Positions 15,091 to 22,960 of a DNA stretch of 35,618 nt are shown here, one piece after another. A program made the position numbers and the translations under genes. This stretch comes from Candidatus Omnitrophota bacterium (GTDB lineage Bacteria; Omnitrophota; Gorgyraeia; Gorgyraeales; Gorgyraeaceae). The stretch covers positions 2,652 through 38,269 of the forward strand of contig DNHS01000012.1 in NCBI GenBank assembly GCA_003485765.1, given 5' to 3'. Under the pieces are notes generated by a model. The model searched no databases. It had not been told where the DNA came from and saw nothing but the letters and a program-made list of their open reading frames with translations. Position 1 is the stretch's first letter, and every line of letters begins with the position of its first letter.

Positions 15091-16699
15091 TGGGGACCAA
15101 AAGAACATCGAGAATACTAATCCTGAACAGGACATTTTTCCAAAAGACATTTCGCTCTTCTCTTTCCAAAATAACATCTTTAACTTCGCGGAATAACTCG
15201 ATAGCTTTTTGCGAATGTTCTGCGGAAATTTCGTGGCTTGAAAAACGCGCTTCCAAAAATCCTTCTGTCAAGGCCTGCATAGGCTCGATAGACGCAGGGG
15301 AGGGTTTCAAACCCTCCCCTGCAATTACAGTATTATAAAATTCCCTGTAAGCCATGTAATCCGGCCTAGGCATCCCATATATTCTGAAAGCCCTGCACAA
15401 AGAATCATACACCTCTTTTATAAATTCTTTCGGGTTATTTTTGCGCATCTCAGCTAATTTATTTGACCTGATGAAAACCAGGATTGAAAAAACCGCCATA
15501 GCCCCTGCTATAATCCACAATAAGAAAATACTAAAATAGGATAAAAATCCTTTTTTCTTTATCGGCTCGACCAGCTCTATTATTTTTACATTCACGTCGT
15601 TGCTGAATGTGCCCATGTAGGTTGCTGATATCTCTACATAACCTTCTTCTTTTGGTGTAAGCTTGCCATCTTTATTTATAGAAACCTTCGCAGTGCCCTT
15701 AACCTTCCAGTCAGCAAGTTTTGTGGCAGGGATCATAGAGCCGTCTGCCAGCTTTAATTCTGCTGTCAAAGTAACCTGCCGGTCTAATGTTATCTTGTTC
15801 TTATCCGCTTTTATTGTAAGGGACTCTATTTTGAAAGCGTCTATATTTTTTTTGAAATCACTTGCTTTAAATCTTTCCGTAATTTCTTCTTTCTTTTCTT
15901 CAACATCTTTTTTTTGAATCTTGCTCTGTTTCGTCTCCCTTTTTTTAGTGCCGTCGTCTACTATTTGTTCTTTTTCCCGTTTTGCATCTTTTATAGTTTT
16001 ATCGGCCGACTCCAGTAATTTTAAAAGTGGTATTTTTCCAGGCAAACCCAAAAGCGTGGAAGGTATCCAGCTTAAAGAAAGGCTATTAAATCTTGGGACC
16101 GCTGGATATACAAGCCCCGATAATATCAGAATAACAGAAAACATGATCGCGCCAACCTTTATCTGGTGCCATAAGCTCATTACCTCATCCCTGTCGCCTA
16201 TTATTAAAGAACCGCGGTTCTGCTTTTCGCATACCAGGGCTAACCTCATTGTAAAAATAAGTATGAATAAAAAAAGAGCTAAATATAAGATATAAACAGT
16301 TTCTGATTCAAGCGCCAGGCTCACCGAAGAAATCAAAAGGCAAGCGGAAATAAATTGGATCAGGTTATAGCTTTTTTGCGTTTTGAGCCCGAACGACTGA
16401 AAAAGGCTAAGCCAGACAAGTGCCGTTGAAAAAATTTTAAGGAGATTTTCAAAACTTATTGCTGTTTCATATAATCTGCTCAGGACAACTACCACGCTGG
16501 CAAGCGAAAGCATCCCAATAAAAGTATCTATGTGCGGCGGCCTGGAATTTCTGATATGCCAGCTGAGTAAAAATCCGCCTATACTTCCTAATATCAAGAG
16601 CGCCAAGATAACAGGGCTCACTACTTTCTGAATACTAAAAATCCCTATTATTACAAGTCCAAGATTTGCAAAATGAAAATATAATGCGTCTCTATCCAT
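15083..16699 (-). CDS. TgpA-like membrane protein with Ig-like domain in place of transglutaminase
   Basis: This is a 538-residue inner-membrane protein. The N-terminal ~200 residues contain about six hydrophobic helices and resemble the DUF3488 part of TgpA-type proteins (SGLVYPAVPRFNSLSLSWIPS, like 'FlLfPR'). A charged, Lys/Glu-rich linker follows, then an Ig-like segment (LTIKADKNKITLDRQVTLTAELKLADGS to KLTPKEEGYVEISATY, about residues 290-370). One more membrane helix and a DUF4129-like tail complete it (VYDSLCRAFRIYGMPRPDYMAYREFYN). The transglutaminase core with its Cys-His-Asp triad is not seen. It follows DUF58 by two bases in the moxR-DUF58-tgpA arrangement, so an envelope-related role is likely. 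A 29-bp palindrome is translated near residues 459-468. Confidence 0.75.
   Translation of the reverse strand: MDRDALYFHFANLGLVIIGIFSIQKVVSPVILALLILGSIGGFLLSWHIRNSRPPHIDTFIGMLSLASVVVVLSRLYETAISFENLLKIFSTALVWLSLFQSFGLKTQKSYNLIQFISACLLISSVSLALESETVYILYLALFLFILIFTMRLALVCEKQNRGSLIIGDRDEVMSLWHQIKVGAIMFSVILILSGLVYPAVPRFNSLSLSWIPSTLLGLPGKIPLLKLLESADKTIKDAKREKEQIVDDGTKKRETKQSKIQKKDVEEKKEEITERFKASDFKKNIDAFKIESLTIKADKNKITLDRQVTLTAELKLADGSMIPATKLADWKVKGTAKVSINKDGKLTPKEEGYVEISATYMGTFSNDVNVKIIELVEPIKKKGFLSYFSIFLLWIIAGAMAVFSILVFIRSNKLAEMRKNNPKEFIKEVYDSLCRAFRIYGMPRPDYMAYREFYNTVIAGEGLKPSPASIEPMQALTEGFLEARFSSHEISAEHSQKAIELFREVKDVILEREERNVFWKNVLFRISILDVLLVPRQ
15294..15322. repeat. 29-bp perfect palindromic element inside the TgpA-like gene
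   Basis: Two perfectly complementary 14-base arms (GCAGGGGAGGGTTT and its complement) flank one base. It is translated as roughly AGEGLKPSPA. The copy in glyS has the same length but is read in a different frame. Confidence 0.85.
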
Positions 16700-16701
16700 A
16701 A

Positions 16702-17931
16702 TTAAATCGTCTCAAACTTCTTTTCCAAATCATCACCCTTGGAAATTCTATATACATACGCCTCCAACCCTGCAAGGGCCTCGTCAAATTTCTTCGCATC
16801 TTCAATATCGAGGTACTTGCTTTCTTCTGTGTAGCCAAATGTGGAACTGGAAAGCGCTACCACTATAAGCTTGATGCCTTTTACCTTAAATTGCACAAGG
16901 CTTGAAAGCGCATCCATATCATTATCAAGCATTATGGTAATAAGCGTTGAGCTATAAGGCGTAATAAAACTCGCCTCTTCGAGTGTTTCACTAAGACTAA
17001 AAATACCTTCTGAGCGTACGCTTGCCAGATACTCCAGCACTTTATATACATGAGATTCGCCTTTTCCAAAAGGCACTGCCATTACCTCTTTTGTATATCC
17101 TATGATCTGTACAAAAGCCCCGCTATTCATAAGAAACCTGGCAATAGAACCTGCTATTTTTACAGAATACTCTAAAGTGGTTTCTCTTCCCACTCCTATA
17201 TCATTGCCTTTTTTAAGATCTATGACGATTGTCGCTTCCTGGACTGAATTGCGTTCAAACTGTTTTACGATTAATTTATTATGCTTTGCTGTAGAGGGCC
17301 AGTGCATGCGGCTAATCGCGTCTCCGCGCTGGTATTCTCTGATTCCAAAAAATTCATGGCTGTCTCCGCTTATCTTTGCAGTCTCCACTCCCATCCATGA
17401 AACAGAACCTCTGGCAAGCGGAGGAAACGCAAACACACTGAAAAATGCAGGATAAACAACAATGCTTGATATTATATTGAACGTCTTTTTCATTCTGAAA
17501 AAACCAAGCGCATCCTGCGATATAACTTCAATAGGCCCCATCTTCCATATGCCTCTCTTGTAACAGTCAATTGTGTAATTAAAGTTTTTTTCCTCTTTTC
17601 GATTGATATCAAGTATAAATAGAGAGGTTTTTTCTTTTCCCGGCTGGGCTGCTGGAAAATAATCCAATATCTCAAAGAAAGTTGTGCCTCTTGAAAGATT
17701 GTTGCGGATGCGCATTTTGACATTCAGTATTTCATCTTCAAACGCAGTCTCCTGCGCCAAGCGCTGCACTTCTATATTCGGCATGTTTAACCACATATGA
17801 AAATAAGATAGGCTAAGCATAACAAACGTTATGACGAAAAATATGTACACCATTGTTATGTCGGTATTCCAGGCAATGGCTAGAAGAATGATTACAGCTA
17901 AAAGGAGTGAGATGCCTCTGGAAGTCAGCAT
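16702..17931 (-). CDS. DUF58 domain protein
   Basis: This 409-residue protein has two N-terminal membrane helices (ISLLLAVIILLAIAWN and MVYIFFVITFVMLSLSYF) and a long cytoplasmic or periplasmic part. That part includes the DUF58 signature GDSHEFFGIREYQRGDAISRMHWPSTAKHNKLIVKQFE. The later segment ATIVIDLKKGND resembles a von Willebrand factor A-like fold. DUF58 proteins regularly follow MoxR ATPases and are thought to act as their partners in complex assembly or envelope functions; the exact client is unknown. The gene is three bases from moxR and two from the TgpA-like gene. The upstream ribosome-binding site is weak. Confidence 0.88.
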   Translation of the reverse strand: MLTSRGISLLLAVIILLAIAWNTDITMVYIFFVITFVMLSLSYFHMWLNMPNIEVQRLAQETAFEDEILNVKMRIRNNLSRGTTFFEILDYFPAAQPGKEKTSLFILDINRKEEKNFNYTIDCYKRGIWKMGPIEVISQDALGFFRMKKTFNIISSIVVYPAFFSVFAFPPLARGSVSWMGVETAKISGDSHEFFGIREYQRGDAISRMHWPSTAKHNKLIVKQFERNSVQEATIVIDLKKGNDIGVGRETTLEYSVKIAGSIARFLMNSGAFVQIIGYTKEVMAVPFGKGESHVYKVLEYLASVRSEGIFSLSETLEEASFITPYSSTLITIMLDNDMDALSSLVQFKVKGIKLIVVALSSSTFGYTEESKYLDIEDAKKFDEALAGLEAYVYRISKGDDLEKKFETI

Positions 17932-17934
17932 ATG

Positions 17935-18873
17935 CTAAACCGGCACAGAGACTTTTTTTAATATATGATTTACTATGTCTTTTGCAGTCAGGCCGCGCAC
18001 TATGGAACGCGGCTGTAAAATAAGCCTGTGTTTAAGAACAGGGTAGGCAAGGTTCTTCACGTCATCAGGTATTACGTAATCCCTTTTATCAAGAAATGCC
18101 AAAGCCCTTGATGTGCGCATAAGCGCAAGAGATGCCCTAGGGCTTGCCCCAAGCTTTATATCGCCCGGCATATTTCTTGAGGAAGACACTGTCTGAACTA
18201 TGTAATCTACTATCTTCTGATCTATATGAACCGCTGTTACTGCTTTCTGGACTTCAATTATATCTTGAATGCTGACCACGCTCTGCAGGGTTTCTAATGG
18301 GGAGTCCTTAAGGTTTCTCGTCAATATATTAGTTTCTTCCTGGTTAGAAGGATAACCTACGGCAAGCTGCATTAAAAACCTGTCTACCTGCGACTCTGGC
18401 AAAGGATATGTGCCGTGAAATTCTATAGGATTTTCAGTGGCTATTACAAAAAATGGCACAGGAAGCTCTCTTACATTGCCATCGATTGTAATTCTGAATT
18501 CCTGCATAGCTTCGAGAAGCGCTGATTGGGTTCTGGGCGTGGTGCGGTTTATTTCATCGGCCAGCACTATGTTTGCAAATATCGGCCCTTCGTTAAATTC
18601 AAATTCCCCTGTTTTCTGATTATAAATAGAGACGCCTGTTATGTCTGAAGGAAGAAGATCAGGAGTAAACTGGATCCTTTTAAATTTTCCTGCTATGGAT
18701 TTTGCAAGAGCGCGGGAAAGCATTGTCTTGCCAAGGCCAGGCACATCTTCCAGGAGCACATGGCCGTTACTGATAAGGCCTACAACCACCAGTTCAATCA
18801 CATCGCGCTTGCCAACTATAACCTTTGAAATATTATTGATGAGTTTTTGAGGAATTTCATGAAAGTCTGGCAT
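17935..18873 (-). CDS. MoxR-family AAA+ ATPase
   Basis: This 312-residue AAA+ chaperone-like ATPase has Walker A LEDVPGLGKTMLSRAL (about residues 41-56), Walker B NIVLADEINRTTPRTQSALLEAMQE, sensor 1 FFVIATENPIE, and the conserved LPESQVDRF and GASPRASLALMRTSRA. MoxR proteins remodel or activate partner complexes, usually together with the DUF58 and VWA-type proteins encoded next door, as here. No Shine-Dalgarno precedes the ATG. A near-consensus promoter ends seven bases before it, so the mRNA is probably leaderless. The gene is the first of a three-gene unit separated from groEL by a terminator. Confidence 0.95.
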   Translation of the reverse strand: MPDFHEIPQKLINNISKVIVGKRDVIELVVVGLISNGHVLLEDVPGLGKTMLSRALAKSIAGKFKRIQFTPDLLPSDITGVSIYNQKTGEFEFNEGPIFANIVLADEINRTTPRTQSALLEAMQEFRITIDGNVRELPVPFFVIATENPIEFHGTYPLPESQVDRFLMQLAVGYPSNQEETNILTRNLKDSPLETLQSVVSIQDIIEVQKAVTAVHIDQKIVDYIVQTVSSSRNMPGDIKLGASPRASLALMRTSRALAFLDKRDYVIPDDVKNLAYPVLKHRLILQPRSIVRGLTAKDIVNHILKKVSVPV

Positions 18874-18879
18874 TAATTA

Positions 18880-18908
18880 AATATAACATATTAAACACTT
18901 ATTGTCAA
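18880..18908 (-). promoter_or_regulatory. Promoter giving a probable leaderless moxR mRNA
   Basis: On the minus strand, TTGACA (18903-18908), a 17-base spacer and TATATT (18880-18885) lie directly before moxR. The expected +1, seven bases after the -10 box, is the A of the moxR ATG. The -35 box overlaps the T-tract of the groEL terminator. Confidence 0.75.
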
Positions 18909-18944
18909 AAATAAAAAGCCCGCGGCAATTTTTCGCCGCGGGCT
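18907..18944 (-). terminator. Rho-independent terminator after groEL
   Basis: Read on the minus strand, a perfect 10-bp GC-rich stem AGCCCGCGGC/GCCGCGGGCT with an 8-base loop is followed by TTTTTATTTT. It closes the groES-groEL transcript. Confidence 0.92.
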
Positions 18945-18967
18945 CCATAACTTTTAACTTCAAACTA

Positions 18968-20608
18968 TTAATACATCCCGCCCCCTGGAGGCATTCCACC
19001 TGGCATCCCGCCTCCGCCATGCCCTGGTTTATCTTCTTCAGGCATATCAGCCACAAGAACCTCTGTCATCAATAAAAGCCCTGCAATGCTTGCCGCATTT
19101 TCAAGAGCTGTCCTTACTACCTTTGTAGGATCTATAATGCCTGACGTAACCATATCCACATATTCATCGCTTTCGGCATTATAACCTACGTTCTGCTTTT
19201 CGCCTTTTACTTTATTTACCACAACAGAACCTTCCATGCCTGCATTTTCTGCTATCTGACGGATAGGTTCTTCGAGCGCGCGTTTTATAATATTGACGCC
19301 TATTTTTTCGTCGCCTTCTACTTTTAAATCATCCAGTTTCGGAGCGCATCTCAGGAAAGCGACTCCGCCGCCAGGAACAATACCTTCCTCAACAGCAGCC
19401 CTTGTTGCATGAAGCGCGTCTTCAACTCTTGCTTTCTTTTCTTTCATCTCTGTCTCTGTTGCAGCGCCTACATTAATAACAGCTACTCCGCCTGCAAGTT
19501 TTGCAAGGCGCTCCTGGAGTTTTTCCTTATCATAATCTGAGTCTGTATCTTCAATCTGCCTCTTTAACTGTGTAATTCTGGCATTCACATCAGCTGTCTT
19601 GCCAACGCCTTCAACTATTGTTGTCTCTTCTTTGCCGATAGTAACTCTTTTTGCCTTTCCTAAATCATCCAGGCTTATATTCTCGAGCTTTATGCCAAGA
19701 TCTTCTGTGATTGCCTTACCGTCTGTGAGAATCGCTATATCTTCTAACATTGCCTTGCGTCTGTCGCCATAACCAGGCGCTTTCACTGCGCAGCAATTAA
19801 GAGTGCCTCTTAGTTTATTTACAACAAGTGTAGCAAGGGCTTCTCCTTCAACATCCTCTGCGATTATAATAAGAGGTTTGCCCGAACGAGCTATCTTTTC
19901 AAGTAAAGGCAGCATATCCTTCATTACGGAAATCTTCTTTTCGTGAATCAGAATATAAGGATCTTCGATCACTGCTTCCATTCTTTCTGCATCTGTTACA
20001 AAGTAAGGAGAAAGATACCCCTGGTCAAACTGCATGCCTTCCACAACCTCAAGCGCAGTAACCATAGACTTTGCTTCTTCAACAGTTATAACCCCATCTT
20101 TTCCTACTTTTTCCATTGCCTCTGCTATAAGCTCGCCTATTGTAATATCGTTGTTTGCGGCTATTGAAGCAACCTGAGAAATCTCTTTCTTATCCTTTAT
20201 GGATTTTGACATCTTTTTTAAATTTTCAACTACATGCGCCACTGCTTTGTCAATCCCGCGCTTTAACCCGGTTGGGTTTGAACCTGCTGTAACGTTCTTC
20301 AGGCCTTCCTTATAGATTGCCTGCGCAAGCACAGTTGCAGTAGTTGTGCCGTCACCGGCCAGGTCGCTTGTTTTCTCAGCAACCTCTTTAACCATCTGCG
20401 CGCCCATGTTCTCGTATGGGTCCTTGAGTTCTATTTCTTTTGCAACGCTGACTCCGTCTTTCGTGATTGTTGAGGAGCCAAATTTCTTTTCCAGAATAAC
20501 GTTTCTTCCTTTTGGGCCAAGCGTAGCTTTTACAGCTTTAGCAAGCTGGTCAATACCCTTTGCCAGCTTCTGCCTAGCCTCTTCACTAAATAATAACTGC
20601 TTTGCCAT
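18968..20608 (-). CDS. groEL: Chaperonin GroEL
   Basis: This is the 60-kDa chaperonin that folds proteins in its double-ring cavity with GroES, using ATP. The 546-residue length is standard. The hallmarks are all present: VKATLGPKGRNVILEK and the ATP-binding GDGTTTATVLA near the N-terminus, AATETEMKEKKARVEDALHA in the intermediate domain, EEGIVPGGGVA, and the Gly-Met-rich tail GGGMPGGMPPGGGMY. It is the second gene of groESL. Regulation is expected from the CIRCE element before groES. The 63-base gap to groES holds a palindrome that could affect the ratio of the two products. Confidence 0.99.
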   Translation of the reverse strand: MAKQLLFSEEARQKLAKGIDQLAKAVKATLGPKGRNVILEKKFGSSTITKDGVSVAKEIELKDPYENMGAQMVKEVAEKTSDLAGDGTTTATVLAQAIYKEGLKNVTAGSNPTGLKRGIDKAVAHVVENLKKMSKSIKDKKEISQVASIAANNDITIGELIAEAMEKVGKDGVITVEEAKSMVTALEVVEGMQFDQGYLSPYFVTDAERMEAVIEDPYILIHEKKISVMKDMLPLLEKIARSGKPLIIIAEDVEGEALATLVVNKLRGTLNCCAVKAPGYGDRRKAMLEDIAILTDGKAITEDLGIKLENISLDDLGKAKRVTIGKEETTIVEGVGKTADVNARITQLKRQIEDTDSDYDKEKLQERLAKLAGGVAVINVGAATETEMKEKKARVEDALHATRAAVEEGIVPGGGVAFLRCAPKLDDLKVEGDEKIGVNIIKRALEEPIRQIAENAGMEGSVVVNKVKGEKQNVGYNAESDEYVDMVTSGIIDPTKVVRTALENAASIAGLLLMTEVLVADMPEEDKPGHGGGGMPGGMPPGGGMY

Positions 20609-20632
20609 CTTATTTCCCTCCCTTTTTCTTCC

Positions 20633-20669
20633 AAGTTTACACTTTTGACAATGTCAGAAGTGTAAAGTT
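20633..20669. repeat. 37-bp imperfect palindrome between groES and groEL
   Basis: Two 18-base arms (right arm TGTCAGAAGTGTAAAGTT) with two mismatches flank one base. It is related to the palindrome over the glyQ stop and to the half copy at 15066-15090. It would form a hairpin in the groES-groEL message. Confidence 0.75.
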
Positions 20670-20671
20670 GT

Positions 20672-20959
20672 TTACTTGATTATAGCTAAAATGTCTTCTT
20701 CCTTTAATATAAGATACTCTTCTTCCTTATAAGTAATCTCTGCGCCTGAATACTTTCCGAAAAGCACTGTATCGCCTTTTTTAACTTCCAAAGGTTCTAT
20801 CTTGCCGTTTTCCAACATTTTACCCTTGCCTACACTCACAACCTCTCCTTTTTGAGGTTTTTCCTTGGCAGTGTCAGGTAAAACAATGCCTCCTTTTGTC
20901 TTTTCCTCTGCTTCCAGCCTCTTTACGAGAACCCTGTCTCCTAAAGGTTGAATTGCCAT
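20672..20959 (-). CDS. groES: Co-chaperonin GroES
   Basis: This 95-residue lid of the GroEL folding chamber forms a heptamer. It starts with IQPLGDRVLVKRLEAEEKT, contains the mobile-loop sequence KTKGGIVLPDTAKEKPQ with the GGIVLP contact for GroEL, and continues with the typical GKMLENGK and VKKGDTVLFGKYSGAEI to LILKEEDILAII. An AAGGAGG ribosome-binding site precedes the ATG. It is the first gene of the heat-shock operon, behind a sigma70-type promoter and a CIRCE operator. Confidence 0.99.
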   Translation of the reverse strand: MAIQPLGDRVLVKRLEAEEKTKGGIVLPDTAKEKPQKGEVVSVGKGKMLENGKIEPLEVKKGDTVLFGKYSGAEITYKEEEYLILKEEDILAIIK

Positions 20960-20980
20960 ACTACACCTCCTTATTTTGTC

Positions 20981-21003
20981 AGCACTCTATTTAGAGGAGT
21001 GCT
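20981..21003 (-). promoter_or_regulatory. CIRCE operator (HrcA binding site)
   Basis: The perfect inverted repeat AGCACTC-N9-GAGTGCT lies in the groES leader between the promoter and the start codon. This is the classical binding site of the heat-shock repressor HrcA. The hrcA gene itself is not in this window. Confidence 0.95.
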
Positions 21004-21015
21004 AGTTATAGAGAT

Positions 21016-21043
21016 ATTTTAACCAAAACTTCTGTTTTGTCAA
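21016..21043 (-). promoter_or_regulatory. Sigma70-type promoter of groESL
   Basis: On the minus strand, TTGACA (21038-21043), a 16-base spacer and TAAAAT (21016-21021) precede the CIRCE element. Transcription would start near 21009, leaving about 50 bases of leader. Confidence 0.8.
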
Positions 21044-21066
21044 GTATTTTTTTAAATTTTTTTAAT

Positions 21067-21777
21067 TTATCTATTAAGCTCAAAGGAAATTACTACATTA
21101 AAGGTAATCTGGTATTGGTTCATCCCCTGTGGAAATGCCGGGAATGGGCTTGCATCTTTTACGCTGTCTATAGCTATATTCCTTAACAATGAGTCATCCG
21201 CTGACCTCCTATCAATTATCATGATATGAAGAAGCTCTCCTTTGGAAGTTACAACAAATGATAGAAAAACTTCACCTTCGCTAACGCTTCCTTCTTTAAT
21301 ATAATTTTTGTCAGCGTAATATCTTATCTTTTCCCTGACTAATCTGTAATAACCTATATATGTCGCTTTCTTGCCGCTATCCTTTTCATCATTAACAACT
21401 GTTTCAAATTTCTTGCCCTTACCCCCTATAACAGCGCGGCTGCCTGAACCAGAGTCTATTGTTTCAACAGTCGGCTCTTCTTTTTTAACCTGCGGCGGAT
21501 TTATAATATCCTCTTTTCTTACCTCGGGCAATGCTTCAGGCGGCATAGGCGGAAGCACCTGATAATAGGGAGATTTTTGTTTCTGGCCGGCAAGCTTTTC
21601 AGGTTTCTGATCAATAAGTTTTTCAGGATGTTCTTCTATCTTAAAATAAGCCACCTTTATAGGGTTAAGGGGTTGTTTTTCATGCAATACCCCCATGTAT
21701 GGAGCGCTTAAGAATATAGTAAAATGCAAAAAGATTGAAATAAGCACAGCTAGCTGGAGTGATTTATTTTCGTACAT
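21067..21777 (-). CDS. TonB family protein (second copy, own promoter)
   Basis: This 236-residue periplasm-spanning protein is anchored by one N-terminal helix (LQLAVLISIFLHFTIFLSA). A Pro/Lys/Glu-rich middle region (LPPMPPEALPEVRKE) is followed by a TonB C-terminal domain (YYRLVREKIRYYADKNYIKEGSVSEGEVFLSFVVTSKGEL to ASPFPAFPQG). TonB transmits the proton-motive force from ExbBD to outer-membrane receptors. The gene follows another tonB but is separated from it by 165 bases and a promoter that predicts an almost leaderless mRNA; no Shine-Dalgarno is seen. It may serve the nearby BtuB or another receptor. Confidence 0.85.
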   Translation of the reverse strand: MYENKSLQLAVLISIFLHFTIFLSAPYMGVLHEKQPLNPIKVAYFKIEEHPEKLIDQKPEKLAGQKQKSPYYQVLPPMPPEALPEVRKEDIINPPQVKKEEPTVETIDSGSGSRAVIGGKGKKFETVVNDEKDSGKKATYIGYYRLVREKIRYYADKNYIKEGSVSEGEVFLSFVVTSKGELLHIMIIDRRSADDSLLRNIAIDSVKDASPFPAFPQGMNQYQITFNVVISFELNR

Positions 21778-21942
21778 TTGTATCTATGATAGCAACTACA
21801 ATATACTTTGTCAATAGGCTCCATGAGCGGCGGAGTAGCAACCGAGAGGCTTGCACCTATGCGCATTTACCATTTATAAATTGCACCTAATTCAAAACTT
21901 CTCTCAAGCGCAGGCACTTAAGCCTTTTTTTCTTCTTTTCTA
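21778..21942. other. Gap between the two tonB genes
   Basis: Apart from the promoter at 21786-21814, this 165-base stretch holds no convincing gene. Around 21819-21838 a short CTCC/GGAG inverted repeat is visible and near 21916-21935 there is a weak 4-bp stem with a T-run, pointing along the plus strand where no gene ends. I assign no function. Confidence 0.4.
21786..21814 (-). promoter_or_regulatory. Promoter giving a probable leaderless tonB mRNA
   Basis: On the minus strand, TTGACA (21809-21814), a 17-base spacer and TATCAT (21786-21791) precede the second tonB. The expected transcription start near 21779 is two bases before the ATG, too short for a ribosome-binding site. Confidence 0.72.
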
Positions 21943-22560
21943 TTATTCTAGTTTAAATACGAGGCTTACCTCCATTGTAAAGCTGGGACAATTAAGCTTC
22001 GCTGGTATAGGGCAAAATGGCGAAGCCCTTTTAACTGTCGAGATAGCTTCTTTGTCAAGAATATCAAACCCTGAGGAGCGGATAAGTTTAATATCCTGAA
22101 CCATACCATTAGATAACAGCGTAAACATAAGGCAGCTAACTCCTTCGAGTTTCTGCTCCTTTGCCCAGGCCGGATATCTGCGGCATGACTCTATTTTCTG
22201 CTTGACCATATCCTGATAGCGAAGCATCGCTTCCTGGCGAGGGACAATCACCTCAAACTTTTCCTTGAGCGAATCTTTATAAGGCTCTTCTACTACTATT
22301 TCTTCGAGCCGAGGATGCGGCTTTGATTCAGGTTCTAGCTGCTTCAGCTTTTCTATAACCTCTTTAAATTTTTTCTCTTCACCTATAATATCTATTTTTG
22401 GCAAAAGAGCAGGCTTTTCGATCTCGATGCTAACCATAAGTTCTTCCGGCTTCTTTATCTCGCGAGGCAAGCGTAAATTATTGCCTGGTATGCCTAAAAA
22501 CAGGCAATGCCCCGCAAAAGAAATTAAAAATGCGGCCCTGGTTACTTTATCGCTTATCAT
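21943..22560 (-). CDS. tonB: TonB family protein (exbBD-linked copy)
   Basis: This 205-residue protein has an N-terminal anchor (TRAAFLISFAGHCLFLGI), an acidic and basic linker with LPKIDIIGEEKK, and a C-terminal TonB domain (YQDMVKQKIESCRRYPAWAKEQKLEGVSCLMFTLLSNG to IRSSGFDILDKEAISTVKRASPFCPIP). It couples ExbBD to an outer-membrane receptor, most plausibly the BtuB encoded just upstream. The start overlaps exbD by 14 bases. The domain has two extra cysteines (CRRYP and GVSC), which might form a disulfide in the periplasm. Confidence 0.88.
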   Translation of the reverse strand: MISDKVTRAAFLISFAGHCLFLGIPGNNLRLPREIKKPEELMVSIEIEKPALLPKIDIIGEEKKFKEVIEKLKQLEPESKPHPRLEEIVVEEPYKDSLKEKFEVIVPRQEAMLRYQDMVKQKIESCRRYPAWAKEQKLEGVSCLMFTLLSNGMVQDIKLIRSSGFDILDKEAISTVKRASPFCPIPAKLNCPSFTMEVSLVFKLE

Positions 22561-22960
22561 TTTCTTCTGTTTTTGTTGAAATTACCACTCCACTAGCTTC
22601 TGCCTGCTTGGCAATATCCATGACCTTCACTGCCAAGCCCAAATCTATCTTCTCATCTGCTTTGATAACAACTGTTTTCTTCTCTGCTTCCAAAATCTTA
22701 GGCCTCAATTTATCTAAAAGATTTTCTAAAGTAACTCCTTCTTCATTCAAATACAAATTATTATCCTCTGTAATAAAAACAGTGATGTCTTCATCCGGAT
22801 GCGGTTTTGATGTAACAGCAGAAGGCAGAGTCAATTTTATCCCCGGCTGGGTAATAAAACTCGCCGAAAGCATAAAAAAGATCAAGAGTTGGAAAACCAC
22901 ATCGATTAAAGGAGCGATATTTAAGTTAGTATCTATTTTTTTTCTTCCTTCGAATTCCAT
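22547..22960 (-). CDS. exbD: ExbD biopolymer transport protein
   Basis: ExbD works with ExbB as the proton-driven motor for TonB. The protein has the classic N-terminus with a single helix carrying the essential Asp, NIAPLIDVVFQLLIFFML, followed by the periplasmic domain (VVIKADEKIDLGLAVKVMDIAKQAEASGVVISTK). The 137-residue length is normal. I chose the ATG at 22960 because GGAG lies five bases upstream; an ATG one codon earlier is too close to it. The start shares a base with the exbB stop codon, and tonB overlaps its end. Confidence 0.95.
   Translation of the reverse strand: MEFEGRKKIDTNLNIAPLIDVVFQLLIFFMLSASFITQPGIKLTLPSAVTSKPHPDEDITVFITEDNNLYLNEEGVTLENLLDKLRPKILEAEKKTVVIKADEKIDLGLAVKVMDIAKQAEASGVVISTKTEENDKR

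Noticed and set aside
21916..21940. Possible plus-strand terminator (AGGC...GCCT then T-run)
   Set aside because: The stem is only four base pairs and no plus-strand gene precedes it.
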